A stretch of DNA of 64,000 bases from Vibrio gigantis (GTDB lineage Bacteria; Pseudomonadota; Gammaproteobacteria; Enterobacterales; Vibrionaceae), in the NCBI RefSeq assembly GCF_024347515.1, contig NZ_AP025492.1, positions 682,001 to 746,000 on the forward strand, given 5' to 3'. This document shows positions 57,531 to 64,000 of the stretch, in pieces; within the stretch, counting starts at the first letter, position 1; each line of letters starts with the position of its first letter. The position numbers were made by a program, and so were the translations under genes. Below the pieces are notes generated by a model. It had not been told where the DNA came from. It did not search any database and saw nothing but the letters and a program-made list of their open reading frames with translations.

Positions 57531-57808
57531 GCATGCCAAGGCTCATGCCACTCCTTTTACTGATAATTTTCACTCCTCGGACATTGTTTGCGTGCTAGTT
57601 AAAACTCTGTATATGGAATGGTGTTTTTTGTGTTTTTATATTGTTGTGGTTGTATGGTATTTTTGCAAAATATGTCTCCATTTATGGAAAATCAGGTGGA
57701 ATCTTGTGCTTTTTAATAGCGACTTTAATAGAATATGTGCTGTACCAATAGGCCGTGGTCAAAACTTATATTAGGCCTAAACAAAACAACATCACATATG
57801 GAGTTACA

Positions 57809-59371
57809 ATGAGTAACCAAGCCGTAAAAAAAGCACCATCGACTGAGAAGATCAGTGGTATGGACCGCTTTCTAAACTTCATTGAACGCGCCGGCAACAA
57901 AATTCCAGACCCAGCAATCCTGTTCTTCTGGGCTCTAGTTATCGTATGGGTAGCATCTGCACTTTTGTCGAACCTTTCATTCGACCTAATCAACCCTCAA
58001 ACGGGTGCTGCTCTAGAAGTTAACAACCTACTTACTGGTGAAGCGCTTGCTAGCTTCCTAGCGAATATGGTGACTACGTTCACAGGCTTCGCACCGCTAG
58101 GCATCGTACTTGTTGCTATGCTAGGTGTTGGCGTTGCAGATTCTTCAGGCTTCATTACGACTGGCCTTAAGAAGATGCTTAACTTCACACCAGCTAAGCT
58201 ACTAACGCCAATGCTAATCCTTGTTGCTATCGTGTCTCACACAGCAGCAGATGCAGGTTACGTTCTAGTAATTCCTCTTGGCGGTATCATCTTCCACGCA
58301 GCGGGTCGTCACCCTCTAGCGGGTATTGCAGCAGCATTTGCTGGTGTATCTGGTGGTTTCTCTGCGAACTTCATCCCTTCAGGTATTGACCCGCTACTAG
58401 CTGGTTTCACACAAACAGCGGCAAACGTTCTTGATCCTGAATACGTGATTAACCCTCTAGCGAACATCTTCTTTACTGGCCTATCTTCAGTTCTTATTGT
58501 TGCTATCGGTTGGTACGTAACTGAGAAGATCATCGAACCTCGTCTAGCGAACACGCCAGTTGATGAAGATGCTGAAGAAGCACCTGATCTAGGTACGTTC
58601 ACTGCAATTGAATCTAAAGCATTCAAGTTCGCAGGTTGGGCAATGGTTGCAGGTATTGGTCTGCTTATCGCGGCTCTTATTCCTGAAAACTCAGCGCTTC
58701 GTTCGCCTGAAGGTGAGCTAACAGCATTCTCTGCACCAGTAATGAAATCTATCGTTCCTCTGATCTTCATCCTGTTCATCATTCCAGGTATCGTCTACGG
58801 CCGTGTAGCGGGTACTTTCAAGAACAGCAATGACGTAATCAAGGCAATGTCTGAGACGATGGCAACGATGGGCGCATACATTGTAATGTCGTTCTTCTGT
58901 GCACAGTTCCTATCTGCATTTGGTCAATCAAACATCGGTACTATGCTGGCACTTTACGGTGCTGAAGGCCTGAAAGCGATGGAGCTTCCTGGTGAAGCAA
59001 CGGTTGTTGGTATGATTCTACTAACAGCTTCAGTTAACCTGCTTGTAGGTTCAGCTTCAGCTAAGTGGGCTCTTATCGGTCCAATCCTAGTTCCAATGCT
59101 AATGGTTGTGGGTATCTCTCCTGAGCTATCTCAAGCGGCTTACCGTGTAGGTGACTCAGTGTCTAACATCATCTCTCCACTAATGGTGTTCTTCCCACTG
59201 GTTGTTGTTTACTGTCAACGCTACGTTAAGTCGACAGGTATCGGTACTCTAGCTTCTCTAATGATGCCATTCTCGATTGCTATGCTAATTGGTTGGTCTA
59301 TCTTCTTGCTAGCTTACTGGGCTCTTGGTATCCCACTAGGTATTCAAGCTCCTTACACTTACACAATGTAA
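57809..59371 (+). CDS. AbgT-family transporter
   Basis: A 520-residue membrane protein of the AbgT family, whose founding member imports p-aminobenzoyl-glutamate; other members export sulfonamides. Visible features are the start region GMDRFLNFIERAGNKIPDPAILFFWALV, the helix VSHTAADAGYVLVIPLGG and the conserved SASAKWALIGPILVPMLM. I start at ATG 57809 with GGAG upstream. It stands alone between pilV and a CNNM gene. Confidence 0.9.
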   Translation: MSNQAVKKAPSTEKISGMDRFLNFIERAGNKIPDPAILFFWALVIVWVASALLSNLSFDLINPQTGAALEVNNLLTGEALASFLANMVTTFTGFAPLGIVLVAMLGVGVADSSGFITTGLKKMLNFTPAKLLTPMLILVAIVSHTAADAGYVLVIPLGGIIFHAAGRHPLAGIAAAFAGVSGGFSANFIPSGIDPLLAGFTQTAANVLDPEYVINPLANIFFTGLSSVLIVAIGWYVTEKIIEPRLANTPVDEDAEEAPDLGTFTAIESKAFKFAGWAMVAGIGLLIAALIPENSALRSPEGELTAFSAPVMKSIVPLIFILFIIPGIVYGRVAGTFKNSNDVIKAMSETMATMGAYIVMSFFCAQFLSAFGQSNIGTMLALYGAEGLKAMELPGEATVVGMILLTASVNLLVGSASAKWALIGPILVPMLMVVGISPELSQAAYRVGDSVSNIISPLMVFFPLVVVYCQRYVKSTGIGTLASLMMPFSIAMLIGWSIFLLAYWALGIPLGIQAPYTYTM

Positions 59372-59407
59372 GATTGAATTAAGCAAAATTAAGCTTTATT
59401 CACTGCT

Positions 59408-59439
59408 AAGCCCGCACCGAAATGTGCGGGCTTTTTTTG
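59408..59439 (+). terminator. Terminator of the AbgT gene
   Basis: AAGCCCGCAC (59408-59417) pairs with GTGCGGGCTT (59424-59433), followed by a long T-run. Confidence 0.93.
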
Positions 59440-59566
59440 TTATTTTTTCGCACTCTTTTTCTATTTTTTATATCCAAAACTTTTTATATCAAAAAGCAAG
59501 GCACTCAGCTTATACTCCGGATTACGGCTAATTGTTGGCCGGTAAAATTAGGAAATCCAAAACATC

Positions 59567-60856
59567 ATGAAAATTCTGCTTCTGGTAGGGTTAATTGTTT
59601 TAAATGGTCTGTTTGCCATGTCTGAGATTGCATTGGTAGCAGCAAAAAATAGCCGGCTGAAACGCTTAGCCGAAAAGCACCGTTCTGCTCAGATTGCACT
59701 TGAGCTTAAAGAAAATCCAACCCGCTTCCTCTCAACCATTCAAATCGGTATTACAGTTATAGGCCTGCTCAGCGGTATCGTGGGTGAGGCGACGCTATCT
59801 GCACCATTAGCGGTTCAACTTGAACTGTGGGGGCTGGATGCAACGCAAGCTAATGTCCTGTCTACAGCGGTCGTCGTTGTAGGTATTACTTACTTTGCCA
59901 TTGTTGTTGGTGAACTCGTACCAAAACGCTTTGCTCAATCTCAAGCGGAAAACATTGCGGTGCTAGTCGCTCTGCCAATCTTCTGGTTATCTAAAATCGC
60001 GACGCCGTTTGTGTTTGCGTTGTCGGCTTCAACGGAAGGTATTCTTAAGTTGATGGGCCGAGGAGGTGAAGAAGATAGTGTCACTGAAGATGATATCCAT
60101 GCACTTGTGAAAGAGGGCTCAGAATCTGGTGTGATTGAACGTGGTGAGCAAGAGATGATTCGTAATATCTTGCAGCTGGATGATCGCCTTGTAAGCTCAT
60201 TGATGACTCCTCGCAGAGATATCGATTTTCTGGATGTCGACCAGCCTGTTGAAAACATCTTGAAGCAGCTCCGCTCATCGAAGCACAGTGTATTTCCTTT
60301 GTGCCAAGACCATCTAAATAAGGTGGTGGGTACAGTGTCAGCCAAAGCCTTGCTGAATCAGGCGGGTAATTTAAGTATTCAAGTGATCATGGGGCTGTCT
60401 CGATCTCCGATCTATGTTCCTGAGTCGATGAAGGCACTGCGTCTGCTTGGCTACTTTAAAGAGTCAGGCACAGAGATGGCGTTCATTGTTGATGAGTATG
60501 GTGATGTGCAAGGCCTTGTGACTCACTACGATATTCTTGAGGCGATTGCCGGTGAGTTATCAAACAACCCGAAAGACCTTTGGACAGAACAAGTCGAAGA
60601 CGGACTATTGGTAGACGGGTTAATCCCTCTCAGTGAGCTGAAAAACCGCTTAGAGCTTTCGGATCTAGAAGGTGAAAGCGAGAGTTTCCAAACGTTGAAT
60701 GGTCTTGTGACTTGGTTAATAGGACGCTTACCTGATGCCGGTGAAGTTGTTCAATATCAGCAGTGGCAGTTTGAAATCATCTCGGTCGAGAACAATCGTA
60801 TTGTGAGTATCAAAGCGACGCAAATAGTTGATGACATAGAAGACGCCAATAGCTAG
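59567..60856 (+). CDS. CNNM-domain/CBS/CorC_HlyC protein (putative Mg2+/Co2+ transporter)
   Basis: The 429-residue protein has an N-terminal CNNM (DUF21) membrane domain of about 4 segments (LIVLNGLFAMSEIALVAAKNSRLKRL), two CBS repeats (about 215-335, LMTPRRDIDFLDVD) and a C-terminal CorC_HlyC domain (DGLIPLSELKNRLEL). The family is annotated as hemolysin-like but is linked to Mg2+/Co2+ efflux. The role here is inferred. Confidence 0.87.
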   Translation: MKILLLVGLIVLNGLFAMSEIALVAAKNSRLKRLAEKHRSAQIALELKENPTRFLSTIQIGITVIGLLSGIVGEATLSAPLAVQLELWGLDATQANVLSTAVVVVGITYFAIVVGELVPKRFAQSQAENIAVLVALPIFWLSKIATPFVFALSASTEGILKLMGRGGEEDSVTEDDIHALVKEGSESGVIERGEQEMIRNILQLDDRLVSSLMTPRRDIDFLDVDQPVENILKQLRSSKHSVFPLCQDHLNKVVGTVSAKALLNQAGNLSIQVIMGLSRSPIYVPESMKALRLLGYFKESGTEMAFIVDEYGDVQGLVTHYDILEAIAGELSNNPKDLWTEQVEDGLLVDGLIPLSELKNRLELSDLEGESESFQTLNGLVTWLIGRLPDAGEVVQYQQWQFEIISVENNRIVSIKATQIVDDIEDANS

Positions 60857-61413
60857 CGATCCCACTGACTAGCAAGCGGCAATTGTTCATTATCACGAAG
60901 ACTAGGTATGCTTCACCGCATACCTATTTTCGCAATATTGAATGAGCCGATTCATTTTAGTTTATCAATTCTAATGTGCGAATCAGTCTGTACACAACGA
61001 GTTGTTGTCTTGTGTCTATGGTTTTTGATTTTAATTATTCCTTTCTGTTATTTATCTTTCCTTATCAAATCTTCTTCAGATTATTGATGTAAAAACTATT
61101 ATATTTTTTTCTGTGGACAGGTGTTTTTATGTTTTTAAGAGTGTAGCTATTTGCTTTTCGGCATCTGTGCGGGAATGTAAAAACCTAAATTCATGTGGCG
61201 GATTTTTTTAATTACCTGATTTTATTAGATTGTTTATTGTTGCAATTATCAATTGGGTTGAAATAGGTTAATAAATTTTAGTTTAGAAAACCAAAAACTT
61301 TAATGAGGTGTTTTACGTTGTTTTGAGTCTTGGCGCTAAGTATCGTTTTCATCGCTCTTGACCGGGAAGAGTCTCGAAATTAACGCTCTGCACACGTATT
61401 TAAGGTTTTAAGA
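60857..61413. other. 557-base spacer before the outer-membrane-like gene
   Basis: AT-rich, no gene. It holds a hairpin AGGTATGC (60904-60911)/GCATACCT (60918-60925) that may end the upstream gene. A weaker ACACAAC/GTTGTCTTGTGT stem lies near 60991. The rest is probably leader and promoter of the next gene. Confidence 0.5.
60904..60930 (+). terminator. Hairpin AGGTATGC-TTCACC-GCATACCT, copy A
   Basis: Perfect 8-bp stem followed by ATTTT, after the CNNM gene. The identical 22-base sequence recurs at 62438. Confidence 0.6.
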
Positions 61414-62253
61414 ATGAAGAACATTACTTTTATAGCAGCTTCTATTTTGTCTGCTATTTCATTACAAACGCATGCGACATCAATTGAAGTTTATGGAGAC
61501 GAGAATGATGTAATTGGTATGTATGGAGATTATAACTTTGGTGAGGATGGTCAGCACTTTGTTACGGGAGAAGTAACAAATGACAGCTTTGTTGAATTAG
61601 GCTATGGCTACAGCATTAACGAGCATTTTGATTTAGGCGGTTCTTATGTACAGGGCGGCTACGGTGGTGCTGATGAAGTACGTGTGAAAGCTTCAACCGC
61701 CTACACTTTCGGTTCTTCTTTAACGCTTTCTGGTGGGGTGGAGTACCACCACGGTTTAGATGCCGTAGGTGCAGATTTCTGGGATCCGACTTCTGGTGGT
61801 AAAGGTGATGGTCAAGGTGTTAACCCTGACGGACATGATGGTATTCTGCCTTCTCCAGGCCCTCACGATGGTGTTTTGCCTGCATCAGCGAATAGTAATG
61901 TGATTTTACCAGCACCTCATGGAGATAGCGATGTTATTCTACCAGCACCGTTGCCACATATGACGGGGGTTATGGCTGAGGGCAACAACGAATCACAAGT
62001 CGTGAAAGTGAACCTAGGCCTTGATTACAACATCGCCAAAACGGTTGTACTTTCTTACGACCTAGACGCTTACTCTCAGCTTGCTGAAGGCATCTATGTT
62101 GATGGAGAAGAAGTTGATAGCGAATGGTCAACATCTACATTGAAAGCGACTTATGTTAATTCTGGTGAAGTTCAGCCGTACGTTAAAGTAGCTGCTGACA
62201 ACTCTGATATTGAAGATACCACCTTCACTGCGGGTGTTGTTATCGCTTTATAA
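61414..62253 (+). CDS. Putative outer-membrane beta-barrel protein with internal Leu-Pro repeat insert
   Basis: The 279-residue protein has a signal peptide (MKNITFIAASILSAISLQTHA) and amphipathic beta-strands suggesting a small barrel (VELGYGYSINEHFDLGGSYVQGGYGG; VVKVNLGLDYNIAKTVVLSYDLDAY). Between about 127 and 190 is a Gly/Asp/Pro-rich insert with four units of the form HDGILPSP, HDGVLPAS, SNVILPAP, SDVILPAP. Function unknown; the insert may be a surface loop. It stands alone, with terminator downstream. Confidence 0.7.
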   Translation: MKNITFIAASILSAISLQTHATSIEVYGDENDVIGMYGDYNFGEDGQHFVTGEVTNDSFVELGYGYSINEHFDLGGSYVQGGYGGADEVRVKASTAYTFGSSLTLSGGVEYHHGLDAVGADFWDPTSGGKGDGQGVNPDGHDGILPSPGPHDGVLPASANSNVILPAPHGDSDVILPAPLPHMTGVMAEGNNESQVVKVNLGLDYNIAKTVVLSYDLDAYSQLAEGIYVDGEEVDSEWSTSTLKATYVNSGEVQPYVKVAADNSDIEDTTFTAGVVIAL

Positions 62254-62351
62254 GGTTTACCTTTATTATGTAGATCCTGACTTTCTATAAGCTACCTGCT
62301 TTCAGCTAGGACGCTGTTTTGGTTAAGCCAGTCTGTAAACTTATCTTCAAC

Positions 62352-62378
62352 GCCACTCAAGGAACGAGTGGCTTTTTT
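62352..62378 (+). terminator. Terminator of the outer-membrane-like gene
   Basis: GCCACTC (62352-62358) pairs with GAGTGGC (62366-62372), followed by T6. Confidence 0.9.
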
Positions 62379-62437
62379 GCTTGAGAGCCAAAAAATTACT
62401 GAGCAATACAAGGCGGTTGTTTATAGTGATGAATATT

Positions 62438-62466
62438 AGGTATGCTTCACCGCATACCTTTTTTGT
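62438..62466 (+). terminator. Hairpin AGGTATGC-TTCACC-GCATACCT, copy B
   Basis: Perfect 8-bp stem followed by TTTTTTGTT, only 26 bases before the tadA start. It could act as an attenuator or as a second terminator. Identical to the hairpin at 60904. Confidence 0.6.
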
Positions 62467-62491
62467 TCCTATTGTTTTTCTGGAGTTCCCT

Positions 62492-63058
62492 TTGTCAGAC
62501 CATCAATTCACCCCTCAAGATGAAATCTTCATGCGACGCGCCATCGAGGTGGCCAAGCAAGCTGAGAGTGAGGGAGAGGTTCCCGTGGGTGCTGTGTTGG
62601 TAAAAGATGGTGAGATTATCTCAGAAGGGTGGAATCGTTCGATTGGTAACCACGATGCGACTGCACACGCAGAAATCGAAACCTTGCGTAAAGCAGGTCA
62701 AGCTCTGGAAAATTACCGATTACTCGATACCACCTTATACGTCACGCTAGAGCCTTGCCCAATGTGTGCAGGGGCTTTGCTACATAGCCGAGTGAAACGT
62801 ATTGTTTTTGGTGCGCCTGACTTAAAAGCCGGTGCGGCAGGCACAGTATTGAACCTGTTTGAAAGCCAAGCCTCATACCACTATGCCGATGTTGAACATG
62901 GGCTATTAGAAGAACAGTGTCGTGAGCAGTTGCAGGCGTTTTTCAAGCGCCGCAGGAAAGAGATAAAAGAAAAGCGAAAGCAAGAGCGCCTGTTGGAAGA
63001 GCAGCGTTTAGAAGCTGACAAGGTAAGTTGCGATAATAAGGTCAGTAATAAGAAATAG
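62492..63058 (+). CDS. tadA: TadA, tRNA-specific adenosine deaminase
   Basis: TadA converts A34 to inosine in tRNA-Arg. The 188-residue protein has the deaminase motif TAHAEIETL (HAE, zinc His and proton-shuttling Glu) and PCPMCAG (two zinc Cys). I assign TTG 62492 (TTG TCA GAC CAT), because GGAG lies six bases upstream and the family begins right here. The upstream frame overlaps a hairpin and is not conserved. The C terminus is a long Lys/Arg/Glu-rich extension (KRRRKEIKEKRKQERLLEEQ). Confidence 0.95.
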   Translation: MSDHQFTPQDEIFMRRAIEVAKQAESEGEVPVGAVLVKDGEIISEGWNRSIGNHDATAHAEIETLRKAGQALENYRLLDTTLYVTLEPCPMCAGALLHSRVKRIVFGAPDLKAGAAGTVLNLFESQASYHYADVEHGLLEEQCREQLQAFFKRRRKEIKEKRKQERLLEEQRLEADKVSCDNKVSNKK

Positions 63059-63121
63059 TAGCGAGCTGTAGGCACTCTCAAATTGCAAGAGTGTCAGTGC
63101 CAATCGACTTGGTTATTGTAT

Positions 63122-63256
63122 TTACTCAGCAATCATCTGCATGAAGGCACGGTTGCGCCAAATTATTTTCTTCTTGTTATTTGAAAGCATACGCTTACGA
63201 CGGTTTGCAGCAACGGTCTTATCAAGGCGTTTTGATTTCAATTTCTTGTTCATCAT
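63122..63256 (-). CDS. Small basic protein of unknown function (44 aa)
   Basis: A 44-residue reverse-strand frame: MMNKKLKSKRLDKTVAANRR...NNKKKIIWRNRAFMQMIAE. It is strongly basic (about a third Lys/Arg) with a short hydrophobic end, resembling a ribosome-associated or nucleic-acid-binding peptide. AGGA lies about ten bases before ATG 63256. Position between tadA and mltF, antisense to neither. Function unknown; coding status rests on composition and the ribosome site. Confidence 0.6.
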   Translation of the reverse strand: MMNKKLKSKRLDKTVAANRRKRMLSNNKKKIIWRNRAFMQMIAE

Positions 63257-63528
63257 CTCAGTGAATTCCTATTGTCGTCTGGCTTTGTAATTATGACTTC
63301 AGTTTTAATTATAGTGGTTGTTTGATTATGAGTTCTGTCGCGAATTTAGCGTTACTATCCTGAACAACCATCGCAATGACCAGTATCTGAATACAACAGT
63401 ACATAATTTTGATTGTGGCGTGCTGTTATAAGGTTCGATTGTTACCGCAATATGACACTTGAGAGCTCATCATTATTTCCCCGGTCTCTTTTCCCTATCG
63501 TATAGCGAAGAAAGAAGAGTCGAGAAGG
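63257..63528. other. Non-coding spacer upstream of the small basic gene
   Basis: AT-rich, no credible gene. Nothing beyond a possible promoter for the small protein. A degraded palindromic-repeat word (CCCTATCGTATAGCGAAG) occurs near 63493. Confidence 0.4.
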
Positions 63529-63566
63529 ACAAAAAAAAAGAGCAATGCTGGAAGGCATTGCTCTTT
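63529..63566 (-). terminator. Terminator of mltF
   Basis: Perfect 12-bp stem AAAGAGCAATGC (63537-63548) with GCATTGCTCTTT (63555-63566). The reverse strand continues as a T9 run. Confidence 0.92.
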
Positions 63567-63572
63567 TAGTTT

Positions 63573-64000
63573 CTATTTCGAAGACTCAGAACCACTTACT
63601 GTTGATTCTGCAGCGCTGATGCTGGACTCAGCCCCAGAAGTCTCTAAAGGTGGAATAACGATCAACCCTTCAAGGCTCTCTTCTTGTTCTTTATTACGCT
63701 TATTAACGTGGCCGATGATGCTTTGGTAATAACGGCGAATGTTTTCAACGTAGTTTCTCGCTTCATCACCACGCGCATAACCGTATCGAGTTTGGCTGTA
63801 GTACTTCTTCTGTCTCAATAGAGGCAATCGGTCTTTCACATCCCCCCAAGCATCAGGATCACCACCTTGTGCTTTGGTTAAGCGGCGAGCATCCATCATA
63901 TGCCCGTAACCGACGTTGTATGAGGCTAGCGCAAACCAGATCTTCTCGTGCTGTGTGATTGAGTCTGGCACTCGGTTAACGATACGGCGCAGGTATTCAA
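63573..64000 (-). CDS. mltF: MltF, membrane-bound lytic murein transglycosylase F (3' part)
   Basis: The gene runs off the window end; reading from 63998 on the reverse strand gives [13 protein letters not shown], continuing into the visible C-terminal domain. [19 protein letters not shown] is the SLT (family 1) transglycosylase motif, and [12 protein letters not shown] follows. MltF cleaves peptidoglycan strands. The tail is Ser/Glu-rich and unstructured. mltF beside tadA is the usual order. Confidence 0.93.
   Translation of the reverse strand, partial: EYLRRIVNRVPDSITQHEKIWFALASYNVGYGHMMDARRLTKAQGGDPDAWGDVKDRLPLLRQKKYYSQTRYGYARGDEARNYVENIRRYYQSIIGHVNKRNKEQEESLEGLIVIPPLETSGAESSISAAESTVSGSESSK

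Noticed and set aside
1..64000. CRISPR arrays, tRNA or rRNA genes, phage modules
   Set aside because: None seen. Repeats found are simple arrays or palindromes, without regularly spaced spacers.

Overview
The window is chromosomal DNA of a marine Vibrio, most likely close to the Splendidus clade. The evidence is the gene content and order (isc operon to guaBA, then ssrA/smpB to dnaKJ and minor pilins), the tmRNA tag ANDENYALAA, and the moderate-GC codon use. The species is inferred from recalled protein similarity and synteny, not from a search.

Layout. 1-7999: end of trmJ, the complete iron-sulfur cluster operon iscR-iscS-iscU-iscA-hscB-hscA-fdx-iscX behind two IscR boxes, then pepB and ndk. 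8308-16849: rlmN, rodZ, ispG, hisS, yfgM, bamB, der (translation, isoprenoid synthesis, envelope assembly, ribosome assembly). 16983-24509: an AlaX-like tRNA-editing protein, a GAF-GGDEF diguanylate cyclase, a zinc-ribbon protein, xseA (reverse), guaB and guaA with a MITE-like element and a PurR box between them. 24822-31217: a secreted GH19 chitinase, an NhaC-type antiporter, a repeat cluster, an acetate (SatP) transporter and an alanine:sodium symporter (reverse). 31218-40943 is the accessory part: a truncated metallo-beta-lactamase-fold remnant, a lipoprotein, plsC (reverse), an unknown zinc-finger-like protein (reverse), a methyltransferase-HNH fusion followed by a DUF429 protein, an M15 peptidase and a four-module retropepsin-like exported protein.

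41152-48469 returns to conserved core: ssrA (tmRNA) and smpB (reverse), ratA-rnfH, an intact 1292-bp IS3-family insertion with a 3-bp target duplication, bamE, recN with three SOS boxes, nadK (reverse), and grpE with a sigma-32 promoter. 48859-53954: a dicarboxylate/amino-acid symporter, then dnaK-dnaJ with heat-shock promoters and a structured spacer. 54081-57510: a minor-pilin cluster (pilE reverse; fimT, pilW, pilX, pilV forward) of the type used for the DNA-uptake pilus. 57809-64000: an AbgT transporter, a CNNM/CBS transporter, a small outer-membrane-like protein with an internal repeat, tadA, a 44-residue basic protein and the 3' end of mltF.

Themes: iron-sulfur assembly supplies IspG, RlmN and ferredoxin in the same window. 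Protein quality control is represented by tmRNA/SmpB, DnaK/DnaJ/GrpE and BamB/BamE. A chitinase and competence-type minor pilins fit the chitin-linked lifestyle of vibrios. The best candidates for something undescribed are the four-module retropepsin-like protein (39063-40943) and the methyltransferase-HNH / DUF429 locus (35352-37868).
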